64,000 nt of DNA from assembly GCF_004363245.1 (NCBI RefSeq), contig NZ_SNYV01000014.1, positions 496,001 through 560,000 of the forward strand. The letters are read 5' to 3'. The notes under the pieces are model-generated. The model made no database searches, was not told where the DNA came from, and saw nothing but the letters and a program-made list of their open reading frames with translations. Each line of letters starts with the position of its first letter. The first letter of the stretch is position 1. A program made the position numbers and the translations under genes. Positions 9,096-18,720 of this stretch are shown piece after piece. The stretch comes from Sphingobacterium yanglingense. Its GTDB lineage: Bacteria > Bacteroidota > Bacteroidia > Sphingobacteriales > Sphingobacteriaceae.

Positions 9096-9212
9096 GGTGT
9101 TCACAAATATCTTTTCGGCAACTGCTGAGGTGTGTTCCTGTTTCGGGACACAGTTAAAAAAGAATCGCTAAAAAAACAAGCGTTTTCGAAAAAAAAATTC
9201 ACTTAAATACAG

Positions 9213-9220
9213 TATATTTG
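9213..9220 (+). promoter_or_regulatory. -7 element of lepA
   Basis: TATATTTG followed by CC is a perfect TAnnTTTG box, 29 bases before the ATG at 9250. The -33 region (GTTTTCG near 9182) is only a partial match. Confidence 0.5.
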
Positions 9221-9249
9221 CCGTTTATAAAAGAAGGCATAAACCCTAT

Positions 9250-11040
9250 ATGAAGCATATACGTAATTTTTGTATAATAGCACATATCGACCATGGTAAA
9301 AGTACCTTGGCAGATAGATTATTGGAATACACAAATACCATCTCACAGCGTGAGGCACAAGCCCAGTTGTTGGATAGTATGGATTTGGAAAGAGAAAGAG
9401 GTATCACGATTAAGAGCCATGCTATTCAGATGGAGTATACTCAGGATGGGCAGCAATATATTCTTAACCTAATCGATACTCCTGGACACGTGGATTTTTC
9501 CTATGAGGTATCAAGATCTATTGCGGCTTGTGAAGGGGCGTTGTTGATTGTGGATGCTTCCCAAGGGATACAGGCACAGACTATTTCCAACCTATACCTA
9601 GCTATGGAGCATGACCTGGAAATCATCCCTATCTTAAATAAGATGGATCTTCCGGGAGCTATGCCTGAAGAGGTGAAAGACCAGATTATCGATTTGATAG
9701 GTGGTAAAAGGGAGGAAATTATCCCAGCGTCGGGAAAGACCGGACTAGGTATACCAGATATCTTACGTGCAATTGTAGAGCGTGTGCCTGCTCCAGTAGG
9801 AGACCCTGATGCACCGCTACAGGCTTTGATTTTTGACTCGGTCTTTAACTCTTTCAGAGGGATTATGGCGTATTTCAAAGTTGAAAACGGAGAGATCAAA
9901 AAAGGAGATAAGGTAAAGTTTGTCGCAACAGGAAAAGAGTACTATGCGGATGAAGTAGGTACTTTAAAACTAAACCAAGTCGCTAAAAGCGTTATTAAGA
10001 CAGGAGACGTAGGTTATATTATTTCAGGTATTAAAGAAGCGCGAGAGGTGAAAGTAGGTGACACGATCACCCATAAAGAACGTCCGTGTACGTCTGCTAT
10101 CCAGGGATTTGAAGAGGTGAAACCTATGGTTTTTGCGGGAATCTATCCTGTGGATACCGAAGATTATGAAGAGCTTCGCGAATCGATGCATCGCTTACAA
10201 TTGAATGATGCGTCTCTAGTATTCGAGCCTGAGTCTTCTGCTGCACTAGGTTTTGGGTTCCGTTGTGGATTCTTAGGTATGCTCCATATGGAGATTATCC
10301 AAGAGCGTCTGGAACGTGAATTTGATATGACGGTAATTACTACTGTTCCCAACGTTTCATACAAGGCTTTCTTGAGCAAGGATAATGAAGAGGTGATTGT
10401 TCACAATCCATCAGATCTACCTGATCCAAGTAAACTGGATTCTATCGAAGAGCCTTATATCAAAGCGAATATTATTACCAAAGCAGAGTTTGTAGGACCG
10501 GTAATGTCGTTGTGTATACAAAAAAGAGGTACGATAATCAATCAGTCTTATTTGACTTCGGATCGTGTAGAGCTTGTGTTCGAAATGCCGATGGGAGAGA
10601 TTGTATTTGATTTTTATGATAAACTTAAAACTATCTCTAAAGGATATGCTTCTTTCGATTACCATCAGATCGGTTACCGTAAATCAGATCTAGTGAAATT
10701 GGATATCCGTCTTAACGACGAACCTGTCGATGCATTGTCATCCTTGATCCACAGAAGTAATGCGTATGATTTTGGTAAGAAAATCTGTGAGAAATTAAAA
10801 GAATTATTACCTAGACAACAGTTCGAAATCCGTATACAGGCTTCTATTGGTGCTAAGATTATTGCACGCGAGACTATATCTGCCTTACGTAAGGACGTAA
10901 CCGCAAAATGTTACGGAGGAGATATTTCCCGTAAGCGTAAATTGTTGGAAAAACAGAAAAAAGGTAAAAAACGTATGCGTCAGGTAGGTAACGTGGAGAT
11001 TCCACAATCAGCGTTTATGGCGGTACTAAAATTAGATTAA
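9250..11040 (+). CDS. lepA: elongation factor 4 (LepA)
   Basis: Translational GTPase of 596 residues that acts on stalled or mistranslocated ribosomes. The G1 P-loop is A-H-I-D-H-G-K-S-T (11-19), followed by switch [10 protein letters not shown] and the NKMDLPGA specificity loop. Domains II, III and V follow, and the LepA-specific C-terminal domain ends with [17 protein letters not shown]. There is no EF-G domain IV, as expected. Length and motifs are typical; the start is set by [16 protein letters not shown]. Confidence 0.98.
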   Translation: MKHIRNFCIIAHIDHGKSTLADRLLEYTNTISQREAQAQLLDSMDLERERGITIKSHAIQMEYTQDGQQYILNLIDTPGHVDFSYEVSRSIAACEGALLIVDASQGIQAQTISNLYLAMEHDLEIIPILNKMDLPGAMPEEVKDQIIDLIGGKREEIIPASGKTGLGIPDILRAIVERVPAPVGDPDAPLQALIFDSVFNSFRGIMAYFKVENGEIKKGDKVKFVATGKEYYADEVGTLKLNQVAKSVIKTGDVGYIISGIKEAREVKVGDTITHKERPCTSAIQGFEEVKPMVFAGIYPVDTEDYEELRESMHRLQLNDASLVFEPESSAALGFGFRCGFLGMLHMEIIQERLEREFDMTVITTVPNVSYKAFLSKDNEEVIVHNPSDLPDPSKLDSIEEPYIKANIITKAEFVGPVMSLCIQKRGTIINQSYLTSDRVELVFEMPMGEIVFDFYDKLKTISKGYASFDYHQIGYRKSDLVKLDIRLNDEPVDALSSLIHRSNAYDFGKKICEKLKELLPRQQFEIRIQASIGAKIIARETISALRKDVTAKCYGGDISRKRKLLEKQKKGKKRMRQVGNVEIPQSAFMAVLKLD

Positions 11041-11128
11041 TAACTTACTAATAAATACAAAAGAAGAAGATTAAGTATACTATAGTAGCAAGTTCTTTCT
11101 AAATACTTAATACTAACTGCTAAATACT

Positions 11129-12016
11129 ATGAACATATTAGACGGGAAAGAAGTATCTGCAAAGATTAAAGAAGATATAAAAGTTGAAGCTGCGGCTTTT
11201 ACGGCTGCTTCGGGAAGAAAACCGCACCTTGTTGCTATTTTGGTAGGTAATGATGGTGGGAGTGAAACCTATGTAGCGAGCAAGATGAGAAACTGTGAAT
11301 TAGTGGGCTTTGAGTCTACTAATATCCGTTATGACGTGGAGGTCTCTGAAGCAGAACTGATTGCTAAGATTCAAGAAATAAACAAGGATCCTAATATAGA
11401 TGGTTTGATCGTGCAATTACCATTACCAGCACATATTGATCCGGATAAAGTAACAGAAGCTATTGATCATCGAAAAGATGTGGATGGTTTCCATCCCATC
11501 AATTTGGGACGTATGCAACGTAATTTGCCTTGTTTTATCCCGGCTACACCTTATGGTATCATTTTAATGCTAGCGCACTATGGTATTGATACGGCTGGAA
11601 AACATGCAGTAGTTGTAGGCCGGAGTAATATTGTGGGCTCTCCAATGAGTATTTTATTGGCGAGAAATAGCAACCCTGGAAATTGCACGGTTACATTGAC
11701 ACATAGCCGCACCAAGGATTTGAAAACGGAGGTGTTACGTGGCGATATCATTGTAGCAGCTATAGGTAAGAAGAATTTCGTTACTGCTGATATGGTGAAG
11801 GAAGGTGCTATTGTAATAGATGTGGGTATCAATAGAGAGAACTCGACAGAGACGAAATCTGGCTTCAAGTTGTATGGTGATGTTGATTTCGATAATGTAG
11901 CACCGAAAGCATCTTGGATCACTCCGGTACCGGGTGGTGTTGGATTGATGACTATCGTCGGCCTATTGAAGAATACGTTGGAAGCAGCGAAGGGGACGAT
12001 CTATCCGAAAGGTTAA
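11129..12016 (+). CDS. folD: bifunctional methylenetetrahydrofolate dehydrogenase/cyclohydrolase
   Basis: Interconverts methylenetetrahydrofolate and 10-formyltetrahydrofolate for one-carbon metabolism in the cytoplasm. The 295-residue length is usual. Family motifs are visible: [27 protein letters not shown], the nucleotide-binding [17 protein letters not shown] and the closing [19 protein letters not shown]. It lies 88 bases after lepA on the same strand. Confidence 0.98.
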   Translation: MNILDGKEVSAKIKEDIKVEAAAFTAASGRKPHLVAILVGNDGGSETYVASKMRNCELVGFESTNIRYDVEVSEAELIAKIQEINKDPNIDGLIVQLPLPAHIDPDKVTEAIDHRKDVDGFHPINLGRMQRNLPCFIPATPYGIILMLAHYGIDTAGKHAVVVGRSNIVGSPMSILLARNSNPGNCTVTLTHSRTKDLKTEVLRGDIIVAAIGKKNFVTADMVKEGAIVIDVGINRENSTETKSGFKLYGDVDFDNVAPKASWITPVPGGVGLMTIVGLLKNTLEAAKGTIYPKG

Positions 12017-12113
12017 GTCTGTTCCAAAAGGGGCTATGATTTGATGGAGTGAGGTGATTTTGTTTTGGCATACAAATTGATTGATATAGAAGGTTAACTA
12101 AAACTATATTCCA

Positions 12114-12632
12114 ATGAAAAAAATTGCATTATTAGCAGTAGTAGCTGGAGCAATCACATTTGCTTCATGCAACAATTCTCCGTCGAAAGATAAGAATGAG
12201 GATGGTAAAGTGACAGCGGGTGAACAAGTGGATCATTCCATCGAAAAGATGGATCAGGTAGCGTCAGATGCCGTTTCAAAAGCGGAAGCAGACTATAATA
12301 AAGCAAAAGCTGATTTGGATGCTGCTGTTGCAAAAGGTGACAAGCAAGCTGAAGAAACAGCACGTAAAGCTGTGGCCGATGCAGAAGCAGCTTGGAACAA
12401 AACCAAAGAGGCTTTAAAAGAAGCAGGTGACAAAGTAGAGTCTGGTGTTAATAACGCTGTAGATGCTACAAAAGATGCAGCAAAGAAAACAGGTGCAGCA
12501 ATCGAAAATACTGCTGATAAAGCAGGTGCGTCTTTAAAAGATGCAGGCGATAAAGCTGAAAATGCAGTTAAGGAAACTGCAAACGAAGCAGAGAAAAAAG
12601 CGAAGAACTTAAAAGAAGCGTTGAAGAACTAA
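12114..12632 (+). CDS. small Ala/Lys-rich LEA-like lipoprotein with EF-hand-like loop
   Basis: Lipoprotein of 172 residues: hydrophobic signal and lipobox ending FAS-C19. Residues 26-37 read DKNEDGKVTAGE, with Asp, Asn and Asp at positions 1, 3 and 5, Gly at 6, a hydrophobic residue at 8, Thr at 9 and Glu at 12, an exact EF-hand loop spacing. The rest is almost entirely amphipathic helix made of Ala/Lys/Glu/Asp units (DATKDAAKKTG, NTADKAG, DAGDKAENAVKE), like LEA or YtxH-type stress proteins. Function unknown; envelope protection or a stress role is inference. A hairpin terminator follows. Confidence 0.8.
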   Translation: MKKIALLAVVAGAITFASCNNSPSKDKNEDGKVTAGEQVDHSIEKMDQVASDAVSKAEADYNKAKADLDAAVAKGDKQAEETARKAVADAEAAWNKTKEALKEAGDKVESGVNNAVDATKDAAKKTGAAIENTADKAGASLKDAGDKAENAVKETANEAEKKAKNLKEALKN

Positions 12633-12653
12633 GTTCTAGAAGCGAATAATTTA

Positions 12654-12682
12654 GTAAACGCCCGTTAAATACGGGCGTTTAC
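12654..12682 (+). terminator. hairpin terminator after the LEA-like lipoprotein
   Basis: Perfect 12-bp arms 12654-12665 and 12671-12682 (core ACGCCCGT/ACGGGCGT) around TAAAT. The T-tail is poor, so it may leave some readthrough to the next gene at 12708. Confidence 0.7.
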
Positions 12683-12707
12683 TGTTTAATACCGAGAGAG
12701 AGAATTT

Positions 12708-13154
12708 ATGACAAGAGAAGAATTGTTGAACGCTTGTTTTGAGTATGTCAATAACAGAGTAAAGGAAGTAACATTAGCTATCGACTCGGCTAATAACTCG
12801 TTGGTGGAAGATACCAAAAGTAGTGCTGGAGATAAATATGAGACAGGCCGGGAAATGATTCAACAGGATTTAAACCGTTTTCAACAGCAATTGGTATTGG
12901 CTGAGGAAGACCTTAAAACACTGGAATGGATTCGACAGGCAATGCCAACATCCATCGTGTCGGTAGGCAGTCTCGTAGCAACAGACAAAAGTAGTTGGTA
13001 TTTTGTTGCTATAAGCGTAGGGAAATTGGCAGACTATTCCAACGTGTATGTGATTTCTCCAAAATCACCAATTGGAAAGATGTTGTTGGGGAAGACAATA
13101 GGGGAGAAGGTTGAGTTTAATAACCAATCTTTTAGTATCCAACATATTTTATAG
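12708..13154 (+). CDS. GreA/GreB-like C-terminal-fold protein
   Basis: Cytoplasmic protein of 148 residues. The first 90 residues are a helical hairpin (MTREELLNACFEYVNN to EEDLKTLEWIRQ), and the C-terminal half has the FKBP-like fold seen in transcript cleavage factors: SVGSLVATDKSSWYFVAIS, then VISPKSPIGKMLLGKTIGEKV and a last strand. This layout mirrors Gre factors, though the acidic catalytic tip DDAxE is absent, with DTKSSAGDKYE in its place. The family is often mislabelled 3-oxoacyl-ACP synthase in Bacteroidota. RNA polymerase secondary-channel binding is inference. Confidence 0.65.
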   Translation: MTREELLNACFEYVNNRVKEVTLAIDSANNSLVEDTKSSAGDKYETGREMIQQDLNRFQQQLVLAEEDLKTLEWIRQAMPTSIVSVGSLVATDKSSWYFVAISVGKLADYSNVYVISPKSPIGKMLLGKTIGEKVEFNNQSFSIQHIL

Positions 13155-13262
13155 TAAAGATCTGCCGTTCTTTTCTGTTTTTTCGTTATTTTGGTGGAGG
13201 CCTCATCCCAGTAGGAGATGGAATAGGCCTAAACATAAAATAGGAGACCTAATCATTTATTT

Positions 13263-14732
13263 ATGATTTTGATTGTAGATGACAAGCCCGAGAATATATT
13301 CTCATTGAGGAGTTTGTTAGAATCTAAAAAATTTCACGTAGATACCGCTTTGTCTGGAGAAGAGGCACTCAAAAAAGTTCTGAAAACCGACTATGCATTG
13401 ATTATTTTAGATGTACAAATGCCGGGAATGGACGGTTTTGAAGTGGCAGAAACTTTGGCTGGTTACAGTAAAACGAAAGAAATTCCAATCATTTTTCTAT
13501 CAGCGGTGAATACCGATAAGAAGTTTATTACTAAAGGATATGCTTCGGGCGGTATAGATTATATCACTAAACCGGTAGATCCCGATATTTTAATGTTGAA
13601 AGTGAAGACTTTCTACCGGCTCTATGAACAGACGCTGGCGTTGAATGAAGTGAAGTGGAAACTCCAACGTGAGGTAGAAAGTCGGAAGCTGGCACAGGAA
13701 GAGTTGAAGCTTAAAGTTGATTTTTTGCACACTGTATTAGAGACCATTCCACAGATAGCATTCACAGCTGATGCGCTAGGTCACATTACATTTGTGAATG
13801 AAAAGTGGTTTAAATACGCGCAATCTCCTATTGAATTTCCTCAAATCCATCCAGATGATAAACAAGTCCATACCTTTTTTGAAAAGCATGTAAAATCGGG
13901 CGAGCCTTTTGAAGCCGAGGTGCGCATAAAAGATGTTGATACGGGTATATATCATTTTCATTTACTCCGCATCAGGCCTATCAAAGAAGGTGGAATAGTA
14001 AATAGTTGGGTAGGTACTTTTACGGATATTGAAGACCAGAAGCAGATTGAAAATAAAAAAGATGAGTTTTTGAGTATAGCGAGTCACGAATTGAAGACCC
14101 CTCTCACTAGTATCAAAGCCTACATACAGCTTTTGGAGCGAATGGTTAAGGTAGAAGGGAATGGAAGTGTATCTACTTATATTCACCGTGCTCAGGATCA
14201 GGTGATAAAGTTGGAAAGTCTTATTGCAGATCTGCTGGATGTTTCCAAAATGGAGAATGGAAAATTAAAAGTGAATCGCGCACCTTTTGATTTAGAGACA
14301 CTCGTAGTGAATGCTATTGATACGATTACCCACACGCATCAACATGTGGATATGAAAGTAGAGCGTGAGGGCGAGCCTTTTGTTGTTGAAGTAAACGCCG
14401 ACGCAATCCGTATAGAGCAGGTGTTGATCAATTTCTTGACCAATGCTATTAAATACTCTCCGGGAGCGGAAAAGGTGGTGGTCAGGACCCAAGTAAGGGA
14501 TGGATATGCTTATATCGCAGTTCGTGATTTTGGAATCGGGATACCGAAAGAAAAACAAGAACACGTTTTTTCTAAATTTTATCGGGTAGAGGAATCATCC
14601 GTGAAGTTTCAAGGACTAGGAATAGGGTTGTATATATGTGCCGAGATTATACGACAGCACAATGGAGGGTATGGTGTAGATAGCGTCCCGGGAGAAGGAA
14701 CTACTTTTTATTTTAGTATACCATTAAATTAA
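13263..14732 (+). CDS. hybrid histidine kinase with N-terminal receiver (REC-PAS-HisKA-HATPase)
   Basis: Soluble kinase of 489 residues with no membrane segment. Receiver 1-120 has D6-D7, phospho-acceptor D50 in ILDVQMP and the lysine in TKPVDP. A coiled linker follows, then a PAS domain (about 150-260, starting LETIPQIAFTADALG). The HisKA box has H275 in SHELKTPLTS, and the ATPase has N, G1 (FGIGIP) and G2 (GLGIGLYI) boxes. The receiver-first order suggests it takes a phosphate or signal from another kinase of this cluster. It is the first of six closely packed signalling genes ending at 20501. Confidence 0.93.
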   Translation: MILIVDDKPENIFSLRSLLESKKFHVDTALSGEEALKKVLKTDYALIILDVQMPGMDGFEVAETLAGYSKTKEIPIIFLSAVNTDKKFITKGYASGGIDYITKPVDPDILMLKVKTFYRLYEQTLALNEVKWKLQREVESRKLAQEELKLKVDFLHTVLETIPQIAFTADALGHITFVNEKWFKYAQSPIEFPQIHPDDKQVHTFFEKHVKSGEPFEAEVRIKDVDTGIYHFHLLRIRPIKEGGIVNSWVGTFTDIEDQKQIENKKDEFLSIASHELKTPLTSIKAYIQLLERMVKVEGNGSVSTYIHRAQDQVIKLESLIADLLDVSKMENGKLKVNRAPFDLETLVVNAIDTITHTHQHVDMKVEREGEPFVVEVNADAIRIEQVLINFLTNAIKYSPGAEKVVVRTQVRDGYAYIAVRDFGIGIPKEKQEHVFSKFYRVEESSVKFQGLGIGLYICAEIIRQHNGGYGVDSVPGEGTTFYFSIPLN

Positions 14733-14738
14733 AGAAAG

Positions 14739-17700
14739 ATGCCTAAACAAGTCATTAGAAAGCTACAGTTTGGTTTTGGGATTTCATTGCTTGTTCTGAT
14801 TGTAAGTTCTGCGGCCTCTTATATCAGTATAAAGAAGCAAATCGATAATCGGAAGCAGGTGATACGCACCCAACAATTGATACAGTCTATCAATCATATA
14901 CTGATCGATCTTCAAAATGCAGAAACAGGACAGCGTGGTTTTTATCTTACGAATAAAGAAGCTTTTTTAGAACCTTATTTGAGAAGTCGGGTGTCGCTGC
15001 CTGAATCCTTTAAAGAGGCGAGAGAGCTTATACCCCGAAAATCTAAACAGGCTGAGGTTTTGGATAGCCTATCGTCGTTGGTAGAAACGCGATTGGGAAT
15101 TTTAGGAAAATGGGAGAACCAAAAGCGCGCCGGTAATACGATAGCTGCTGAACAGTTGGAGGAAGGTAAAGTCTATATGGATAGCTGTCGGAACCTGATC
15201 AACCGTTTCTTAGGAGATGAAGATGAACTGTTGGTAAAGCAAAATAAAGAATTAGATGACTCATCCAATGCTACGTCGATCTTTATCGTTATAGCAGCGT
15301 TTTTTTCCTTAGGTATCACTATCTTTTTTTATATGCAGATTCGTGGTGAATTCCGTAAGCGGGAGAAATTGCAGGATATCCTAAAGAAAAAAGATGCTGA
15401 CATGAGTAATAGGGTGCGTGTCATTGAGCAGATTGCCAGAGAAATATCATTAGGCGATTACTCGGTACGGGTATCAGATATACAGAAAGATGATTTAGGA
15501 AGTCTGGCAAGTTCATTAAATGGGATGACTGCCAACTTGGAAGAGGCATTCCGTAAAATACAGGATAATGAATGGAAACAGACTGGGCTGGCTTTATTGA
15601 ATGAGATACTTGTAGGCAATAAGGATGAACAGGCGATCACCCAAGATGCACTGGCACATCTGATTAATTATGGCGAATGTATAAATGGTGCATTTTATCT
15701 CTTAGATAAAGATCATTTGACGCTAAGGAGCCATTATGGACTGGAAGGACAGATGGCAGATCGCTTCAACGTAGGGGAAGGGATGGTCGGTCAGGTGTAC
15801 GTAGACAAACGGGTGCGGTTATTGGAAGATATTGACAGTACTGATTTTGTAATCAGTTTTACGAATGGGCAGTTGAAGCTGCGCCATGTGTTATGGCTAC
15901 CACTGATGCTGGAAGGACAATGTTACGGTGTGGTAGAGCTGGGAGCTATGGATAAGTTCGAGCCTTTGGAAATTTCATTTTTAGAAGAGGCAGGCCGTCT
16001 TATTGCTTTAGAATTATTGTCTGCACGTGGAAGAAGTTATATTCAGAGCCTATTGGAGGAGACCCAAGCACAGTCGGAGGAGTTACAGGCACAGCATAGC
16101 GAGCTGGAAAACCTGAATACGGAATTGGAGGCCCAGGCGCAGAAGTTACAGGCTTCTGAAGAGGAGCTGAGGGTACAACAGGAAGAATTGTTGCAGAGTA
16201 ATCAGGAACTGGAAGAGCGGTCAAAACTATTGGAAGAGAAAAATGAATTGATTGCCAATAGAAATCTAGAAATTCAAAAAAAGGCGGAGGAACTGGCACT
16301 TACGACAAAATATAAGTCTGAATTTCTAGCTAATATGTCCCATGAGCTACGCACGCCATTGAATTCTATTCTTTTACTATCCCGTCTATTGGCTGAGAAT
16401 ATCGAGGATAACCTGACGGATGAGCAGGTCGAATCGGCAAATGTTATACAGAGCTCGGGTACGGGACTGTTGACTCTGATTGACGAGATTCTTGATCTTT
16501 CAAAGATCGAGGCCGGAAAGATGAAGCTTGAGTTTGAAGAGGTGAACCTCGCTAATCTTTGCCGCGAACTGGAAAGTCTCTTCCTTCCGGTGGTGACGGA
16601 TAAGGGAATTGGTCTATCTGTTGAGATCGATAGGGCGGTGCCAGAGGTGATCGAAACCGATAAGCTCAGGTTGGAACAGGTACTTCGAAATCTATTGTCA
16701 AATGCGATCAAGTTTACTTCTGTAGGAAAAGTAACACTGAATGTAAGCCTTAGTGCAGAGAAGGAAGGATTCTTAAAATTTGCAGTAACAGATACGGGAA
16801 TAGGGATAAGTAAGGAAAACCAAAAGTTGATCTTTGAAGCTTTCCAACAGGCAGACGGCTCGACTCGAAGAAAATTTGGAGGAACCGGTTTGGGATTATC
16901 TATAAGTAGAGAAATCATGCGTTTGCTCCATGGTGAGATCAGTTTGGAAAGTCAACCTGATATTGGAAGTACATTTATGATATTGGTGCCGTTACAAAGA
17001 AACCAGAGTGCTTCGGTAGGGGCCAAACCGGTGCTTACGGTGCAGTCAAACGCGCTGGTAGCAGAAGAAGTTCCTGTTTCAGAGGAAAGGCCCTCTTATG
17101 CAGCGATAGCTATTCCTGATGAGGTGCCTGATGATAGAGATAATATCCAGGATGGAGATCAGTTAATTTTGATTGTTGAAGATGATACGAACTTTGCCAA
17201 GGCGCTCTTGAAGTATACACGGCAACAGAAATATAAGGGAATCGTTTTGGTACGAGGGGATCTTGTGTTGGATATCGCCGAAAAATACCAGCCCCTAGCG
17301 ATACTATTGGATATACAACTACCGGTCAAGGATGGTTGGCAGGTTATGGATGATCTTAAAAACAATCCTAAAACACGGCATATTCCAGTACATATGATGT
17401 CTTCTTTGAAGATGAAGCGGGAGAGTCTGATGAAAGGGGCTATTGATTTTATCAACAAACCAATCGCTATTGAGGAGATGGGACGTATTTTCGAACGTAT
17501 TGAAGAAGCATTGACCCGTAATCCCAAAAAGGTACTCATTGTAGAGGAAAATGCAAAACATGCAACGGCGCTCTCTTATTTTCTGAGTAATTTCAATATA
17601 CAGTCGGAGATAAAAGAGAGTGTGTCGGAAACGGTTGATGCGTTAATGACCGAGGATGTGAACTGTGTGATTTTGGATATGGGGATACCTGATCAGATCG

Positions 17701-18338
17701 GTTATCAGACGTTGGAAGCGATTAAGGCCAATAAAGGGCTGGAGAATCTGCCAATTATTGTCTTTACAGGAAAGCAGCTCTCGCAGATCGAGGAATTGAA
17801 AATAAAACAATTTGCTGATTCTATCGTTGTAAAAACGGCGCATTCCTTCCAACGTATCTTGGATGAGGTGGGCTTGTTCTTACATCTTGTTGAAGAAAAT
17901 AATGGACACGTCGAAAAGAAAAAAACGAACAAATTAGGTTCGTTGAGTGAGGTGCTGGTTGGTAAGACTGTTTTAGTTGCCGATGATGACGTGCGGAATA
18001 TATTCTCGTTGACTAAAACACTAGAACCGTATCAGATGGAGGTGTTATCTGCTACGAATGGCAAAGAAGCGTTGGAAGTAGTTAAAAATAATCCGAAGAT
18101 CGCAGTGGTATTGATGGATATGATGATGCCGGAGATGGATGGGTATGAGACGATACAGGAAATTAGAGCAATGCCAGCATTTGCACGGCTGCCTATAATA
18201 GCGGTGACTGCCAAGGCTATGGTTGGGGATCGTGAAAAATGTATACAGGCAGGAGCATCAGATTATATCTCCAAGCCGGTAGACAAGGACCAGTTGCTTT
18301 CGCTTTTAAGAGTGTGGCTTTATGAATCTAAAGTTTGA
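14739..18338 (+). CDS. large membrane hybrid histidine kinase (CHASE3-HAMP-GAF-coil-HisKA-HATPase-REC-REC-REC)
   Basis: Sensor kinase of 1199 residues, six bases after its neighbour. Transmembrane segments at about 11-33 and 181-200 flank a CHASE3 domain (NAETGQRGFYLTN). HAMP at about 225-280, then GAF at about 290-430. A long Glu/Gln-rich coiled coil (about 430-520) with repeats such as QSEELQAQHSELENLN follows. HisKA has H535 (SHELRTPLNS), then the ATPase. Three receivers have acceptor aspartates D858, D980 and D1127. The middle receiver has an E-E acidic pair instead of the usual D-D or E-D and a VKT instead of the usual KP, so it may be weak. The ligand is unknown. The coil is a candidate CheR target. 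Confidence 0.92.
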   Translation: MPKQVIRKLQFGFGISLLVLIVSSAASYISIKKQIDNRKQVIRTQQLIQSINHILIDLQNAETGQRGFYLTNKEAFLEPYLRSRVSLPESFKEARELIPRKSKQAEVLDSLSSLVETRLGILGKWENQKRAGNTIAAEQLEEGKVYMDSCRNLINRFLGDEDELLVKQNKELDDSSNATSIFIVIAAFFSLGITIFFYMQIRGEFRKREKLQDILKKKDADMSNRVRVIEQIAREISLGDYSVRVSDIQKDDLGSLASSLNGMTANLEEAFRKIQDNEWKQTGLALLNEILVGNKDEQAITQDALAHLINYGECINGAFYLLDKDHLTLRSHYGLEGQMADRFNVGEGMVGQVYVDKRVRLLEDIDSTDFVISFTNGQLKLRHVLWLPLMLEGQCYGVVELGAMDKFEPLEISFLEEAGRLIALELLSARGRSYIQSLLEETQAQSEELQAQHSELENLNTELEAQAQKLQASEEELRVQQEELLQSNQELEERSKLLEEKNELIANRNLEIQKKAEELALTTKYKSEFLANMSHELRTPLNSILLLSRLLAENIEDNLTDEQVESANVIQSSGTGLLTLIDEILDLSKIEAGKMKLEFEEVNLANLCRELESLFLPVVTDKGIGLSVEIDRAVPEVIETDKLRLEQVLRNLLSNAIKFTSVGKVTLNVSLSAEKEGFLKFAVTDTGIGISKENQKLIFEAFQQADGSTRRKFGGTGLGLSISREIMRLLHGEISLESQPDIGSTFMILVPLQRNQSASVGAKPVLTVQSNALVAEEVPVSEERPSYAAIAIPDEVPDDRDNIQDGDQLILIVEDDTNFAKALLKYTRQQKYKGIVLVRGDLVLDIAEKYQPLAILLDIQLPVKDGWQVMDDLKNNPKTRHIPVHMMSSLKMKRESLMKGAIDFINKPIAIEEMGRIFERIEEALTRNPKKVLIVEENAKHATALSYFLSNFNIQSEIKESVSETVDALMTEDVNCVILDMGIPDQIGYQTLEAIKANKGLENLPIIVFTGKQLSQIEELKIKQFADSIVVKTAHSFQRILDEVGLFLHLVEENNGHVEKKKTNKLGSLSEVLVGKTVLVADDDVRNIFSLTKTLEPYQMEVLSATNGKEALEVVKNNPKIAVVLMDMMMPEMDGYETIQEIRAMPAFARLPIIAVTAKAMVGDREKCIQAGASDYISKPVDKDQLLSLLRVWLYESKV

Positions 18339-18348
18339 TGTATTAAGT

Positions 18349-18720
18349 ATGGAAATCAAAAACTTGATATTGATCGTCGATGATGATGCACGAAATATTT
18401 TTGCCTTAGAACTGACGCTTAAAGCAAAAGGATACAAGGTGGTCACCTGCCAAGGAGCCAGAGAGGCTTTAGAGCTCTTACGCTGTAATAAACAGATAGG
18501 CCTGGTACTGATGGATATGATGATGCCTGATATGGATGGGTATGAAGCGCTGAATGTAATACGGCAAGATGATAAGTATCCCGATATCCCGATAATTGCG
18601 GTTACCGCTCAAGCAATGAGTGGCGACCGGGAAAAATGTATAGATTCGGGGGCGAATGATTATGTTTCTAAGCCTATACAGGTGGATATTTTGATGGATG
18701 TAATAAAGAAATGGGTGTGA
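18349..18720 (+). CDS. stand-alone receiver-domain response regulator
   Basis: Receiver of 123 residues with no output domain: VDDD at the start, acceptor aspartate in VLMDMMMPDMDG, T in AVTAQAM and K in VSKPI. It is closely similar to the last receiver of the preceding kinase (LMDMMMPxMDGYE, DREKCIxxGAxDYxSKP), suggesting duplication. I start it at ATG 18349, after the kinase stop; an upstream in-frame start at 18322 would overlap the kinase. Its stop overlaps the cheR start as TGATG. Confidence 0.9.
   Translation: MEIKNLILIVDDDARNIFALELTLKAKGYKVVTCQGAREALELLRCNKQIGLVLMDMMMPDMDGYEALNVIRQDDKYPDIPIIAVTAQAMSGDREKCIDSGANDYVSKPIQVDILMDVIKKWV

Noticed and set aside
12708..13154. Common label 3-oxoacyl-ACP synthase for this protein family
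   Set aside because: At 148 residues with no thiolase fold or active-site cysteine, the sequence fits a GreA/GreB-like C-terminal fold instead.
16274..16918. 214-codon reverse frame inside the large hybrid kinase
   Set aside because: Serine- and proline-rich antisense shadow of the kinase core; the forward frame carries the HisKA and ATPase motifs.
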